Of a stretch of 64,000 nucleotides of DNA, positions 1-10,310 are shown piece after piece. Source of the stretch: Curtobacterium sp. MCBA15_001 (GTDB taxonomy: Bacteria; Actinomycetota; Actinomycetes; Actinomycetales; Microbacteriaceae). Under the pieces are notes generated by a model. It made no database searches. It saw only the letters and a list, made by a program, of their open reading frames with translations, and was not told the origin of the DNA. Each line of letters starts with the position of its first letter. The stretch's first letter is position 1. Made by a program: the position numbers and the translations under genes. The DNA is taken from the NCBI RefSeq assembly GCF_001864835.1, contig NZ_MJGI01000003.1:100951-164950 (forward strand). The letters are read 5' to 3'.

Positions 1-202
1 CGACGTGCCGAGCGGCATCGACGTCGACACCGGGGCCGTCGCCGACGACCACGTGCTGCACGCCTACGTCACCGTGACGTTCGGCGGGGTGAAGGCCGGA
101 CTGCTCCGCGGACCCGGCGCGACCCTGGCCGGGCGGATCGAGCTGGTCGACGTCGGGATCGGCGCGGACCTGGCGGCGGTGGAGCCCCTGGTCCGCACCT
201 GA
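1..202 (+). CDS. nnrE: NAD(P)H-hydrate epimerase, C-terminal end (partial)
   Basis: The window opens inside this gene. Only the last 65 or so codons are visible, ending at TGA 200-202. The frame reads DVPSGIDVDTG followed by VTVTFGGVKAGLL, the closing segment of the YjeF_N (NnrE) fold that binds K+ and the substrate. NnrE epimerises the hydrated, damaged cofactors NADHX and NADPHX so that the dehydratase NnrD can repair them. NnrD is not fused here; it lies alone at 54,683. The true start is outside the window. Confidence 0.85.
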   Translation, partial: DVPSGIDVDTGAVADDHVLHAYVTVTFGGVKAGLLRGPGATLAGRIELVDVGIGADLAAVEPLVRT

Positions 203-236
203 CCCCGCCGCCCGGGCACACTGCCCGCATGGTCCG

Positions 237-242
237 TACATT
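237..242 (+). promoter_or_regulatory. -10 hexamer TACATT of the metallopeptidase gene
   Basis: TACATT begins 12 nt before the ATG at 249. No Shine-Dalgarno sequence fits between them, so the transcript probably starts at the start codon (leaderless). Confidence 0.5.
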
Positions 243-248
243 CGACGC

Positions 249-1142
249 ATGACGTTCAACGACGACTCCCAGCTGCGCGGCGGCAAGGTCAAGCGCCGCG
301 GGCGCACCACGGGCATCGCCGCGGGGGGCGTCGGCGGCGTGGCGATCGTCGTGTTCCTCATCGCGCAGTTCACCGGCGTCGACCTGAGCGGGGTGCTCGG
401 CGGCGGGGACGGGCTCACGCAGCTGCAGGGCGCCGGGAGCGAAGCATCGCCGGTGGCCGAGTGCCGCACCGGCCGTGACGCGAACGCCAGCATCGACTGC
501 CGGATGGAGGGCGCCGCAGAGTCGCTCGACACCTACTGGACGGCCGAGAGCCGGCAGCTCGGGATCCGGTACTCGACGCCGGAGTTCTTCCTGTTCGACG
601 GGTCGACGGACACCGCGTGCGGGACGGCCTCGGCGTCGACCGGACCGTTCTACTGCCCGCCGGACCGTGCGATCTACCTCGACACCGCCTTCTACGACGA
701 CCTGCAGTCGAAGTACGGCTCGTCCGGGGGTCCGCTGGCGCAGATGTACGTCGTCGCGCACGAGTGGGGGCACCACGTGCAGCAGCTGCAGGGCACGTTC
801 GCCGACACCGACCGCAGCGGGACCGGCGCCTCGTCCGGCAGCGTCCGCGTCGAGCTGCAGGCCGACTGCTACGCCGGCGCCTGGGCGGGCGACGCGGCCA
901 CGACAGAGTCGGCGAACGGCACCACGTTCTTCGAGCCGTTCACCCGGGCGCAGATCGCCGACGCGCTGTCCGCCGCGAGTGCCGTGGGCGACGACAGCAT
1001 CCAGCAGCGCTCGCGGGGGCAGGTCGACCCGGACTCGTTCACGCACGGCACGAGCGAGCAGCGGCAGCGCTGGTTCACGCGTGGCTACGAGCAGGGCGCG
1101 ACGACCTGCGACACGCTGAGCATCCCCGCGTCGTCCCTCTGA
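249..1142 (+). CDS. Neutral zinc metallopeptidase, YpfJ family, membrane anchored
   Basis: A 297-residue protein. A basic N-terminus is followed by one membrane segment (about residues 24-40, GGVGGVAIVVFLIAQF), which places the catalytic part outside the cell. The zinc-binding helix HEWGHH lies near residues 171-176, and the downstream Glu motif ELQADCYAGAW follows, as in the Zn_peptidase (PF04228) family. Two cysteine pairs (AECRTG/DCRM and ACGT/YCPP) could form disulfides. The substrate is unknown for the family. The start is the ATG placed 12 nt after a -10 hexamer. It stands alone between nnrE and a convergent DsbA-like gene. Confidence 0.85.
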   Translation: MTFNDDSQLRGGKVKRRGRTTGIAAGGVGGVAIVVFLIAQFTGVDLSGVLGGGDGLTQLQGAGSEASPVAECRTGRDANASIDCRMEGAAESLDTYWTAESRQLGIRYSTPEFFLFDGSTDTACGTASASTGPFYCPPDRAIYLDTAFYDDLQSKYGSSGGPLAQMYVVAHEWGHHVQQLQGTFADTDRSGTGASSGSVRVELQADCYAGAWAGDAATTESANGTTFFEPFTRAQIADALSAASAVGDDSIQQRSRGQVDPDSFTHGTSEQRQRWFTRGYEQGATTCDTLSIPASSL

Positions 1143-1159
1143 CGCGCCCCTGCAGATCG

Positions 1160-1249
1160 CCGAGGTTCCACGACTCGCCGCGCATGACCGTCGAGGTGTC
1201 ACTCGTGCCCACGTGGAGCACTCGAGATGCCAGAATTCCGGCACCTCGG
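1160..1249 (-). repeat. 90-bp dispersed intergenic element, copy A
   Basis: This stretch, read on the minus strand, aligns without gaps to 5080-5167 at about 70% identity. Shared blocks are GAATTC, CTCGAG and GCGGCGAGTC. Both ends carry CGAGGT/ACCTCG inverted repeats, and the EcoRI-centred part folds back on itself. It sits between two convergent genes. Confidence 0.6.
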
Positions 1250-1286
1250 ACAGGGCCCCGCCGGACCCGCCAGCGGTCGCGTCCGG

Positions 1287-2231
1287 TCAGGAAGCGGACG
1301 CGGAAGCGCTCGGCGACGGGCTCGGCGTCGGGGTCTCCGTCTGGTCGCTCGACCCGGCGGCCGTGATGACGAACGTGCGGAACTCCTCGTTCGTGAACGG
1401 CTGCGAGTACTCGTACCGCTCCCCGTTCACCAGCACCAGCGGTACCCCGGGGAACTCGGTCAGCGTCGTGCCGGGGATGTCCCCGCCCGTCACGGCACTC
1501 GTCCGCTCGTCGACCCACTTGCCGTAGCGCTGGTCGTCGATGCAGCGGTCGATCGTCGTGGTGTTGCGGATGCCCGACACGCGGTCGACGGTCCGCTTCA
1601 GCTGCGCGTCGGTCAGTCCGGCGGTGCCCTGCTCGGGCTGCGCAGCGAAGAGCGCCTGGTTGACGCCCCAGAACGCGTCCGGCGACGACTGCGCCACGCA
1701 GGCGGCGGCGTTCGCGGACCGCAGCGAGTACTTGGTGCCCTGCGAGCGGTTCGACAACGTGGCGACGGGGTGGATGTCGACCGTGGCGACACCCGACTCG
1801 ATCAGCCCCTCGATGTACTGGCGGTTCGCCTTCTGGAACGCGGCGCACTCGGGGCACAGGTAGTCGACGTACATCGTGATCCGGACGGGCGTCGCCGAGT
1901 CGGTGGCGGCGGTCCCACTCGCGCTGGGGGACGACGACGATGACGAAGACGGCGATGTCCCGGACACGGCCTTCAAGTCCTGCCCGATCGTGATGCCGCC
2001 GCGCGACATCGACGACGGGCCGGGGCCGGCGGGGCCGGTCGAGTTCACCAGCACGAGGGTGACGACGGTGGCCGCAGCGAGCAACACCACACCGAGTCCG
2101 ACCTGCAGACCGAGGCGCACACCACGCTGTCGGCGCTTCTGCTGGGCTCGGGCACGCTGGGCGCGCTCACGAGCTGCGGCTCGGCGCTGGTTCCGCTCGG
2201 CGCGGGCATCACCCTCGGGGCGGTTCGTCAT
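1287..2231 (-). CDS. Membrane-anchored DsbA-family thioredoxin-fold protein
   Basis: The start is the ATG at 2231, because AGGAGGA lies 10 nt upstream (2242-2248), giving 314 residues. A highly basic cytoplasmic head (about 1-37) is followed by one membrane helix (about 40-63) and a Ser-rich linker. A DsbA-like domain begins near VRITMYVDYLCPEC; the redox motif CPEC is at residues 126-129. The tail is a low-complexity PSPSPSASAS run. Such proteins exchange disulfides in secreted proteins outside the membrane. The redox partner (a VKOR or DsbB-type enzyme) is not in the window. Confidence 0.8.
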   Translation of the reverse strand: MTNRPEGDARAERNQRRAAARERAQRARAQQKRRQRGVRLGLQVGLGVVLLAAATVVTLVLVNSTGPAGPGPSSMSRGGITIGQDLKAVSGTSPSSSSSSSPSASGTAATDSATPVRITMYVDYLCPECAAFQKANRQYIEGLIESGVATVDIHPVATLSNRSQGTKYSLRSANAAACVAQSSPDAFWGVNQALFAAQPEQGTAGLTDAQLKRTVDRVSGIRNTTTIDRCIDDQRYGKWVDERTSAVTGGDIPGTTLTEFPGVPLVLVNGERYEYSQPFTNEEFRTFVITAAGSSDQTETPTPSPSPSASASAS

Positions 2232-2476
2232 GCGTGGGTCGTCCTCCTGATCGGGGCCCGACCACACTCACCCCCCGAGCACGGCGGACGGACCCCGTCG
2301 ATGGTACCGGCGGGCTCTGGGAACCGCACAATCCGCACCGGGCACTGGCGCTGACCAGGGAAGTCGTGTTGTATGAGCCTCGATGGTCGACGACGACCGT
2401 CCGGGGCCCCTTGGGCGCACCGCTTCACTCGGATCGTCCGGCACGTACCTGCCGGTGGAGAAAGGACCGAACGCTC
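2232..2476. other. Intergenic region upstream of the sugar ATPase
   Basis: This 245-bp gap between divergent genes must hold both promoters. I see no convincing -35/-10 pair; TATGAG at 2372 is the best weak candidate for the plus strand. No palindromic operator longer than 6 bp per arm is obvious. Confidence 0.4.
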
Positions 2477-3577
<1,101 letters not shown>

Positions 3578-3650
3578 TCCACCGCACCACCCGGGAGCCC
3601 GCGCCCGCCTCACAAGGGCGGGTGGCGGGCTTCCGTCGTTCCACCCACCG

Positions 3651-3690
3651 GACGGGAGGAGCGTGGCGACGCTGCCACGCTCCTCCCGTC
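3651..3690. terminator. 17-bp perfect hairpin between sugar ATPase and DUF4032 gene
   Basis: Arms 3651-3667 (GACGGGAGGAGCGTGGC) and 3674-3690 are exact complements around a 6-nt loop. No T-run follows. It may end the ATPase transcript or be a 5' leader hairpin of the next gene, whose ribosome site starts 20 nt later. Confidence 0.6.
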
Positions 3691-3723
3691 TCGCACACCC
3701 ACACCGCACCGCAGGAGCAACCG

Positions 3724-5034
3724 TTGTCCGACTCGCTCGCCATCACCGCCGCCACCGTCGATCCGGGGCTGCTCGACCTGCCGTGGGACCTGCCGCTCGA
3801 CGCCTGGCCCGACGAGACGATCGTCGCGCTGCCGAAGGGCATCTCGCGGCATCTGGTCCGCTTCGTGCACCTGAGCGGGTACGTGGCCGCGGTGAAGGAG
3901 ACCGGCGAAGAGATCGCCCGCAGCGAGTACGACATGCTCCGCACGCTGCAGCGCATGGACGTGCCGTGCGTCGACCCGGTCGCGGTCATCACGAACCGGG
4001 CCTCCGCGGACGGTGAACCCCTGCACCCGGTGCTCGTCACCCGGCACCTGCGCTTCTCGCTCCCCTACCGCGCGCTGTACTCGCAGACGCTCCGCCCCGA
4101 CACGGCGACCCGACTCGTCGACGCCCTCGCCCTCCTGCTCGTGCGCCTGCACGTCATCGGCTTCTACTGGGGCGACGTCTCGCTCTCGAACACGCTGTTC
4201 CGTCGCGATGCCGGCTCGTTCGCCGCGTACCTGGTCGACGCCGAGACCGGCAAGCTCTACCCCGGCGGGCTGTCGAACGGGCAACGCGAGAACGACCTCG
4301 AGGTCGCGCGGGTCAACATCGCGGGCGAGCTCCTCGACCTCGAAGCGGGCGGCCGTCTCGACGAGAACGCCGACCCCGTGGACGTGTCGAACCGCATCGT
4401 GGCGCAGTACCGGACGCTCTGGAAGGAACTGACCGGCACCGAGCAGTTCGACGTCAAGGAACGCTGGCGCATCAACGACCGCGTCGAACGGCTCAACGCG
4501 CTCGGCTTCGACATCGAGGAGCTCTCGATCCACACGACCGAGGGTGGCTCGCAGGTCCGCATCCAGCCCAAGGTCGTCGACGCCGGGCACCACCAGCGCC
4601 GTCTGCTCCGCCTGACCGGGCTGGACGCGGGCGAGAACCAGGCGCGACGACTGCTCAACGACCTCGACGCGTACCGCGCGCGCAACGGCCGCGACCAGCT
4701 CGACGAGGAGATGGTCGCGCACGAGTGGGTCTCCCGGGTGTTCGAGCCCGTCATCCGCTCGATCCCGCGTGACCTCCGCGGACGGCTCGAGCCCGCCGAG
4801 GTGTTCCACGAGCTGCTCGAGCACCGCTGGTTCATGTCGCAGGAAGAGGAGCGCTCGGTCTCGCTGCCCGAGGCCACGACCGCGTACATCAACGACGTGC
4901 TGCGCCACCGCCGTGACGAGCGGCTGCTGATCAACCCGCCGACGTCCTCGATGACGCTGCCGATCCCCCTGGTCGAGAACGACGCCGACGTCGACGAGGC
5001 CGAGGACGTCGAGGACTGGCGCGCGAACGTCTGA
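3724..5034 (+). CDS. DUF4032 protein with kinase-like (Kdo/WaaP-type) fold
   Basis: The start is chosen as TTG 3724 because CAGGAG lies 6 nt before it, giving 436 residues; the upstream extension would read through a hairpin. The N-terminal half looks like a lipopolysaccharide-kinase-type fold. YVAAVKETGEE supplies the Lys, IGFYWGDVSLSNTLF replaces the usual catalytic loop (Asp and Asn kept), and AYLVDAETG supplies a metal-binding Asp. The C-terminal half (DUF4032) is acidic at its end. Its substrate is unknown. It is conserved in actinobacteria next to sugar ATPases (from memory, not checked). Confidence 0.75.
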   Translation: MSDSLAITAATVDPGLLDLPWDLPLDAWPDETIVALPKGISRHLVRFVHLSGYVAAVKETGEEIARSEYDMLRTLQRMDVPCVDPVAVITNRASADGEPLHPVLVTRHLRFSLPYRALYSQTLRPDTATRLVDALALLLVRLHVIGFYWGDVSLSNTLFRRDAGSFAAYLVDAETGKLYPGGLSNGQRENDLEVARVNIAGELLDLEAGGRLDENADPVDVSNRIVAQYRTLWKELTGTEQFDVKERWRINDRVERLNALGFDIEELSIHTTEGGSQVRIQPKVVDAGHHQRRLLRLTGLDAGENQARRLLNDLDAYRARNGRDQLDEEMVAHEWVSRVFEPVIRSIPRDLRGRLEPAEVFHELLEHRWFMSQEEERSVSLPEATTAYINDVLRHRRDERLLINPPTSSMTLPIPLVENDADVDEAEDVEDWRANV

Positions 5035-5079
5035 CGCGGGCTGCGCCTCCCGCCCACGTCCCCCCTCGCCTCCCCCGCT

Positions 5080-5167
5080 CGAGGTTCCAGAATTCCGCGA
5101 CCTCGAGCGTGCGCACCAGCGACCCGTGGCACCTCGGCGGACATGAGCGGCGAGTCTCGGCACCTCG
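5080..5167 (+). repeat. 90-bp dispersed intergenic element, copy B
   Basis: This is the plus-strand partner of 1160-1249. It starts CGAGGTTCCAGAATTC and ends GGCACCTCG, so the ends form an inverted repeat. It lies between the convergent DUF4032 and rlmB genes, just before a perfect hairpin. Confidence 0.6.
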
Positions 5168-5200
5168 ACCGCGACCGGAGCACAACCAATGCGACTGACA

Positions 5201-5241
5201 GGAGGCCCGGTGCCGGTCCCAGGGACCGGCACCGGGCCTCC
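5201..5241. terminator. 20-bp perfect hairpin, GGAGGCCCGG family
   Basis: Arms 5201-5220 and 5222-5241 are exact complements, starting GGAGGCCCGGTGCCGG. It lies between convergent gene ends and can act in both directions. There is no U-tract. Confidence 0.75.
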
Positions 5242-5264
5242 GATGCGCTGCGTTCGGTGCCGCG

Positions 5265-6275
5265 CTACTCGGCGCGACGGCGCCGCGCGACCTCCCACAG
5301 GGTCACGCTGGCCGCGATGCCCGCGTTGAGCGACTCGGTCGCGGACGAGATCGGGATGGAGACGATCGCGTCGCAGGTCTCGGTGACCAGGCGCGACAGG
5401 CCCTTGCCCTCGGACCCGACGACGATCACGATCGGGCGGTCGGCGAGCTCGAGCGCGTCGAGCTGCACGTCACCGTCGCCGTCGAGCCCGAGCACGAACA
5501 GGCCCATCGACTTCAGCGACTTCAGGGTCTGCGTCAGGTTCGGCGCCATCGCGACGGGGGTCCGAGCGGCCGCACCGGCCGAGGTCTTCCACGCCGAGGC
5601 GGTCACGCCGACCGAACGGCGCTGCGGCACGATCACACCGTGCCCGCCGAACGCCGCGGTGGAGCGGATGATCGCACCGAGGTTGCGCGGGTCGGTGATG
5701 CCGTCGAGGGCGACCATGAGCGGGACCTGGTCACGGGAGAAGGCGCGCTCGGCGATGTCCTCGGCGACGGCGTACTCGTACGCGGGGACCTTGAGCGCGA
5801 CGCCCTGGTGCACGCTGTCGTGCCCGGTGATGCGGTCGAGCTCCGGGCGCATCATCTCGATGATCGGGACACCACGGTGGTTGGCGAGCGCCAGGATCTC
5901 CTTGACGCGGTCGTCGACCTCGATGCGGGCGGCGATGTACAGCGTCGTCGACGGGGTCTTCGTGCGCAGCGCCTCGAGCACGGAGTTGCGGCCGGTCACC
6001 AGCTCGGAGTCGTCGCTCTTGCGCTGGGGCGGACGCCCGGTGCGGTTGCTCGGCGAGCTCGACGCCCCGTGGCGGGTGCGCGCGGCGTCGAAGCGCTCCT
6101 TGGCCGCCTTGCGCTTGCCTGCGGGGTGGTAGGGGCGGTCTTCGGCCTTGGGCGTCGGCTTGCGGCCCTCGAGCGCCTGGGCTCCCTGGCCACCGGAGCC
6201 GACCTGCTTGTTGCCCTTGCGGCCGGAGCGCACGGCGCCGGGACGGCCCTTCTTGTTCCCCGAGACGTTCTTCAT
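5265..6275 (-). CDS. rlmB: 23S rRNA (guanosine-2'-O-)-methyltransferase, TrmH/SpoU family
   Basis: A 336-residue protein from ATG 6275, with AGGAGA 6 nt upstream. Residues 1-80 form a Lys/Arg-rich, disordered RNA-binding tail typical of actinobacterial members. Next come the SpoU substrate-binding domain (VTGRNSVLEALR) and the SPOUT knot with motifs NLGAIIRSTAAFGG, IVVGSEGKGLSRLV and SIPISSATESLNAGIAASV, which bind S-adenosylmethionine. The predicted reaction is 2'-O-methylation of a 23S rRNA guanosine; the exact site is inferred from E. coli RlmB. It follows cysS by 28 nt and is probably co-transcribed with the carD-ispDF-cysS block. Confidence 0.9.
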   Translation of the reverse strand: MKNVSGNKKGRPGAVRSGRKGNKQVGSGGQGAQALEGRKPTPKAEDRPYHPAGKRKAAKERFDAARTRHGASSSPSNRTGRPPQRKSDDSELVTGRNSVLEALRTKTPSTTLYIAARIEVDDRVKEILALANHRGVPIIEMMRPELDRITGHDSVHQGVALKVPAYEYAVAEDIAERAFSRDQVPLMVALDGITDPRNLGAIIRSTAAFGGHGVIVPQRRSVGVTASAWKTSAGAAARTPVAMAPNLTQTLKSLKSMGLFVLGLDGDGDVQLDALELADRPIVIVVGSEGKGLSRLVTETCDAIVSIPISSATESLNAGIAASVTLWEVARRRRAE

Positions 6276-6303
6276 GGTTCTCTCCTGTTCGGCACTGCCG
6301 TGG

Positions 6304-7713
6304 TCAGGCGATGCTCCATCGTGTTCCGGACGGTGTGTCCTCGATCGTGATGCCCGCGGCCGCGAGGTCGTCGCGCACACGGTCGGCCGTGGCGAAGTCC
6401 CGCGACGCCCTGGCGTCCGAGCGCTCCTGCACGAGGCGCTCGACGAGGGCGGCGAGCGGTGCGGCGGACGGGTCCTGACCGGCACCGGCCCAGTGCGATG
6501 CTCGCGGGTCGATGCCGAGCACCTCCACCATCGCAGCCACCTGATGGTACGCGGTCCCGAGCGCATCCGCATCGTTGGCGTCCAACGCAGCGTTGCCGGC
6601 ACGGACGGTCTCGTGCAGCACGGCCAGCGCCTGGGGCACCGACAGGTCGTCGTCCATGGCAGCCGCGAACCCCTCGGGCACGCCGGGAGCATCGGCGAGC
6701 GAGACCCCTTCGAGCCGGGCGGCGGCGCGGTCGAGGAACCCGGCGATGCGGTCGAGCGCGGCTTCGGCCTCGGCCAGGGACCCGTCGTGGTGGTCGATGG
6801 TCGAGCGGTAGTGTGCGGCGCCGAGGTGGTATCGGGCGACCACCGGTCGGGCCGAAGCCAGGAACTCCGCCGCGAAGACCGAGTTGCCGAGCGACTTCGA
6901 CATCTTCTGCCCGTCGACGTTCACCAGTCCGTTGTGCAACCAGTACGACGCGAACGGGTCACCGGCGGCGGTGGACTGCGCGAGCTCGTTCTCGTGGTGC
7001 GGGAACCGCAGGTCGAGTCCCCCGCCGTGGATGTCGAACGCCGGGCCGAGGTAGCGCTTGGACATCGCCGAGCACTCGATGTGCCAGCCCGGACGGCCGG
7101 CGCCCCAGGGCGAGTCCCAGCTGGCGGTCGTCGGTTCGCCGGACTTCGCGCCCTTCCACAGGGCGAAGTCACGGGCGTCGCGCTTGCCACGGGGGTCGGC
7201 ATCGGCGGCCTCGACCATGTCGTCGCGACGCTGCCGGGTGAGCGCACCGTACGTGCCCCAGCTCGCGGTGTCGAAGTAGACGTCGCCCGAGCCGTCGCCA
7301 GCGGCGTACGCGTGGCCGCGCTCGATGAGCGTGGTGATGATCTCCTGCATCTGCGGGATGCTCGCGGTCGCGCGCGGTTCGTACGTCGGGGGCAGGATCC
7401 CGAGTGCGGCGTACCCGGCGGTGAACTCGAGCTCGACGCGGTACGCCCGGGCCCACCAGGGCTCGTTCGTCCGTGCTGCGAGGTCGAGGACCTTGTCGTC
7501 GATGTCCGTCACGTTGCGCACGAGCGTGACGTCGTACCCGCGGTGGGTCAGCCAGCGACGCCAGATGTCGTAGACGAGCGCCGAACGCAGGTGCCCGATG
7601 TGCGGGGACGACTGCACCGTCGGACCGCACACGTAGATGCTCACCTGACCGTCGACCAGCGGGACGAGGTCGACGACGGCTGCGGCGCGGGAGTCGTAGA
7701 GGCGAACGGTCAC
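6304..7713 (-). CDS. cysS: Cysteine--tRNA ligase
   Basis: A 469-residue class I synthetase that charges tRNA-Cys in the cytoplasm. Diagnostic motifs are CGPTV with the zinc Cys, the HIGH box [11 protein letters not shown], the zinc-site segment [19 protein letters not shown], and the KMSKS loop [11 protein letters not shown]. The start is GTG 7713, only 33 nt after the ispDF stop, with a weak GAGGG site. The length fits the bacterial family. It differs from the mycothiol ligase MshC because it has the full-length C-terminal anticodon-binding part. Confidence 0.96.
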   Translation of the reverse strand: MTVRLYDSRAAAVVDLVPLVDGQVSIYVCGPTVQSSPHIGHLRSALVYDIWRRWLTHRGYDVTLVRNVTDIDDKVLDLAARTNEPWWARAYRVELEFTAGYAALGILPPTYEPRATASIPQMQEIITTLIERGHAYAAGDGSGDVYFDTASWGTYGALTRQRRDDMVEAADADPRGKRDARDFALWKGAKSGEPTTASWDSPWGAGRPGWHIECSAMSKRYLGPAFDIHGGGLDLRFPHHENELAQSTAAGDPFASYWLHNGLVNVDGQKMSKSLGNSVFAAEFLASARPVVARYHLGAAHYRSTIDHHDGSLAEAEAALDRIAGFLDRAAARLEGVSLADAPGVPEGFAAAMDDDLSVPQALAVLHETVRAGNAALDANDADALGTAYHQVAAMVEVLGIDPRASHWAGAGQDPSAAPLAALVERLVQERSDARASRDFATADRVRDDLAAAGITIEDTPSGTRWSIA

Positions 7714-7746
7714 GCCCTCAACCCTAATCGGCGGGCAGGCCGGGTT

Positions 7747-8952
7747 TCAGGCCCTGTGGACGAGTGCCGTCGCGATCGCCGCGAGCCCCTCGCCGCGCCC
7801 GGTGAACCCGAGGCCGTCCGTCGTCGTGCCGGACACCGCGACCGGGGCCCCGACGACCGCGGACAGCGCCGCTTCCATCTCGGTCCGCCGCGCGCCGATC
7901 CGCGGGCGGTTGCCGATGACCTGCACCGTGACGGACGACGGCACGAGTCCGGCGTCCGCGAGCGCCTGTACGGCCCCCCGGACGAAGACGTCCCCGGTGG
8001 CACCGGCGTACGCGGGGTCCGAGGTGCCGAACCGGCCGCCGATGTCCCCGAGGCCGCCGGCCGACAGCAGGGCGTCGCACACGGCGTGCGCCACCGCGTC
8101 GCCGTCGCTGTGCCCCGCCAGGCCCGGCTCGTCCGGGAACTCGAGCAGCCCGACGCGGCACCGGGCGGCCGGGTCGAAGGCGTGGACGTCGACCCCGAGT
8201 CCGACGCGCATGGCCGTCTCCCCCGCCGCGGAACCGCTCCGCTCCGCGACGACGGCCGCAGCACGCCGCAGGTCCCACGGGGTCGTGATCTTGAACGCGT
8301 CCGCGTCGCCCGGGACGAACCGCACGGTGCCGCCGGCCGCCTGGTACACGCCGGCGTCATCGGTCTCGGACTGCGACGACGCGGCGTACGCGGCAAGGAG
8401 CGCTGCGAGCGGGAAGCCCTGCGGCGTCTGCACCCCGACGAGCGCCGACCGGTCGACGGTGGACACCACGACGTCGCCGGAGACCTGCTTCACGGTGTCG
8501 GTGACGGGGAGCGCCGGGATGATCCCGTCCCCGGTGGACGACACCGCAGCGAACACCGACTCGAACTGGGCAGCCGGCGTCAGACAACGGGCGGCGTCGT
8601 GCACGAGCACGGTCTCGACCGATGCCGGCAGCGCCGCGAGCCCGGCCTGCACGGACGCGTGCCGGTCGGCACCGCCGGCCACCACCGCGGTGTACCCGGA
8701 CGCGACACCGGCCACGTCGGCCACGAGTGCGCGACACGCGTCGAGCCGGTCGGCCGGAGCGACCACGACCACGAACACGGGGTCCGCGAGCGAGAACAAC
8801 GGCTCGAGCGCCCGTGCGAGCATGACGCGGCCCGCGACGGGCACGAACGCCTTGGCGGTCCCGAGCCCGAGCCGCGTGCCGGACCCCGCCGCAACGACGA
8901 CGACCCCACGGACCAGATCGGTCGGTGGGGTCGTCGAACGGGCTTCGTTCAG
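7747..8952 (-). CDS. ispDF: Bifunctional IspD/IspF of the MEP isoprenoid pathway
   Basis: The N-terminal cytidylyltransferase domain ([14 protein letters not shown], then [11 protein letters not shown] and TPQGF) makes CDP-methylerythritol. The C-terminal IspF domain starts near residue 245 ([12 protein letters not shown]) with the metal ligands D-x-H and [11 protein letters not shown], and forms the cyclodiphosphate. No ATG, GTG or TTG exists in this frame between the carD stop and the first IspD motif. The nearest plausible start is CTG 8952, which overlaps the carD stop as CTGA and gives 401 residues, the usual length. The next in-frame ATG upstream (9099) lies deep inside carD. The product is confident; the start is not. 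Confidence 0.93.
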   Translation of the reverse strand: MNEARSTTPPTDLVRGVVVVAAGSGTRLGLGTAKAFVPVAGRVMLARALEPLFSLADPVFVVVVAPADRLDACRALVADVAGVASGYTAVVAGGADRHASVQAGLAALPASVETVLVHDAARCLTPAAQFESVFAAVSSTGDGIIPALPVTDTVKQVSGDVVVSTVDRSALVGVQTPQGFPLAALLAAYAASSQSETDDAGVYQAAGGTVRFVPGDADAFKITTPWDLRRAAAVVAERSGSAAGETAMRVGLGVDVHAFDPAARCRVGLLEFPDEPGLAGHSDGDAVAHAVCDALLSAGGLGDIGGRFGTSDPAYAGATGDVFVRGAVQALADAGLVPSSVTVQVIGNRPRIGARRTEMEAALSAVVGAPVAVSGTTTDGLGFTGRGEGLAAIATALVHRA

Positions 8953-9431
8953 GAGGCGAGGACCTCGTCGAGGACGGTCGATGCCTTGTCCTCGTCGGTC
9001 TTCTCGGCCAGCGCGAGCTCGGAGATCAAGATCTGCCGGGCCTTGGCCAGCATGCGCTTCTCGCCAGCGGAGAGGCCGCGGTCCTGGTCGCGGCGCCACA
9101 GGTCGCGGACGACCTCGGACACCTTGATGACGTCACCGGACGCGAGCTTCTCGAGGTTCGCCTTGTACCGGCGGGACCAGTTGGTGGGCTCTTCGGTGAA
9201 CGGTGCCCGCAGGACCTCGAACACCTTGTCGAGGCCTTCCTTGCCGATCACGTCACGGACGCCGACCAGGTCGACGTTGTCCGCCGGGACCTCGATCGTC
9301 AGGTCGCCCTGCGTGACACGCAGCTTGAGGTAGACCTTTTCCTCGCCCTTGATGACCCGGGTCTTGACTTCAGAGATGGTTGCCGCCCCGTGATGGGGGT
9401 AGACGACGGTTTCGCCGACTTCGAATTGCAT
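8949..9431 (-). CDS. carD: CarD-family RNA polymerase-binding transcription regulator
   Basis: A 160-residue protein starting [17 protein letters not shown], with a GGAG site 9 nt upstream. The N-terminal RNA-polymerase interaction domain (Tudor-like, about 1-55) is followed by a helical DNA-binding domain that contains the Trp of [13 protein letters not shown] and [20 protein letters not shown]. CarD stabilises the open complex at promoters, including rRNA promoters, and is essential in mycobacteria. It heads the carD-ispDF-cysS-rlmB block, an order conserved in actinobacteria. Confidence 0.95.
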   Translation of the reverse strand: MQFEVGETVVYPHHGAATISEVKTRVIKGEEKVYLKLRVTQGDLTIEVPADNVDLVGVRDVIGKEGLDKVFEVLRAPFTEEPTNWSRRYKANLEKLASGDVIKVSEVVRDLWRRDQDRGLSAGEKRMLAKARQILISELALAEKTDEDKASTVLDEVLAS

Positions 9432-9518
9432 GTAAGAAGCTCCGTTCCGCAACACTCAGTTTACCACAAGGGGTGTCCGGGTAAGGGGCCGTGACCGGAA
9501 GGCCCATCAGGTGATCGC

Positions 9519-9524
9519 TAGGAT
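9519..9524 (+). promoter_or_regulatory. -10 hexamer TAGGAT upstream of the lipoprotein gene
   Basis: TAGGAT is 58 nt before the TTG start, leaving a leader of about 46 nt that carries GGAGG. The -35 region is not convincing. Confidence 0.4.
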
Positions 9525-9576
9525 GGAGGCGCATCGGACCGAACGGCCGACGCATCGTGATCTTCGGAGGATTCTC

Positions 9577-10194
9577 TTGCGAGCTCGGGTACTCGTGTCC
9601 GTCGCCGTTGCGGCAACCATCGCGCTCGGCGCGACCGGCTGTGAGTTCATGTCGCCGGCGTCCACCGGCGAGATCCGGCAGATCACCGACGGCGTGAACG
9701 TCTCGACGGGCAAGATCGACGTCCGCAACGCCCTCCTCATCTCCGACTCCGGCAAGAACGCCCGCTTCGTCGGCTCGATCGTCAACTCGAGCTCGAAGGA
9801 GATCACGCTGACGATCGAGGTTGCGGACATCGCCCAGACCGTCGTGGTCCCGGCGAACTCGCACGTCGACCCGTCCTCCTCGTCCGGACGCGCCGAGTCG
9901 AGCGTGCAGACCGGGGACGAGAAGCAGGGCACCCGCGGGGCCGGTTCGGACGACATCGTCTTCAGTGGCGCCGACGTGACGCCGGGCTCGCTCGTCAAGG
10001 CCTACTTCTCGTACTCCGGCGCCGAGGGCGTCTCGGCGAGCGTGCCGGTGCTCACCAGCGCGCTCGAGGAGTACAACACCCTCGCACCGACGCCCACGCC
10101 GACCCGGACCTCCGAGCCGACCGACTCGGCCACGCCGGCCGACGGCGCGACGGGCACCCCGAGCGACGACACCACGGCGACGCCCGCAGGCTGA
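9577..10194 (+). CDS. Secreted lipoprotein of unknown function
   Basis: TTG 9577 is chosen as start because GGAGG lies 6 nt upstream, giving 205 residues. A short signal peptide (RARVLVSVAVAATIALG) ends in the lipobox ATGC, so Cys about 22 is lipidated and the protein sits on the outer face of the membrane. The middle (about 35-120) contains an immunoglobulin-like beta pattern (IDVRNALLISDSG, ARFVGSIVNSSS). The tail is Thr/Pro/Ser-rich, as expected of a wall-spanning linker. It is divergent from carD. Function is not recognised; a copper-chaperone-like or DUF461-type fold is possible but unproven. Confidence 0.7.
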   Translation: MRARVLVSVAVAATIALGATGCEFMSPASTGEIRQITDGVNVSTGKIDVRNALLISDSGKNARFVGSIVNSSSKEITLTIEVADIAQTVVVPANSHVDPSSSSGRAESSVQTGDEKQGTRGAGSDDIVFSGADVTPGSLVKAYFSYSGAEGVSASVPVLTSALEEYNTLAPTPTPTRTSEPTDSATPADGATGTPSDDTTATPAG

Positions 10195-10220
10195 CGCAAC
10201 AGGCGGCCCCGGCCGCGACC

Positions 10221-10273
10221 AGACAGGAGGCCCGGTGCCGGTCCCACGGACCGGCACACCGGGCCTCCTGTCT
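10221..10273. terminator. Hairpin, GGAGGCCCGG family, between convergent genes
   Basis: Left arm AGACAGGAGGCCCGGTG plus CCGGTCC pairs with GGACCGG and CACCGGGCCTCCTGTCT, with a 2-nt bulge. It closes both the lipoprotein gene and regX3. Confidence 0.75.
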
Positions 10274-10310
10274 GTGACGGAACGACCGTCCCACGCCGCC
10301 GCGGCGGCGC

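Noticed and set aside
6148..9333. Very long open frame (over 1000 codons) antisense to rlmB, cysS, ispDF and carD
   Set aside because: It lies opposite four well-identified genes, shows only Arg/Gly/Val-rich composition typical of GC-rich shadow frames, and has no recognisable domain.
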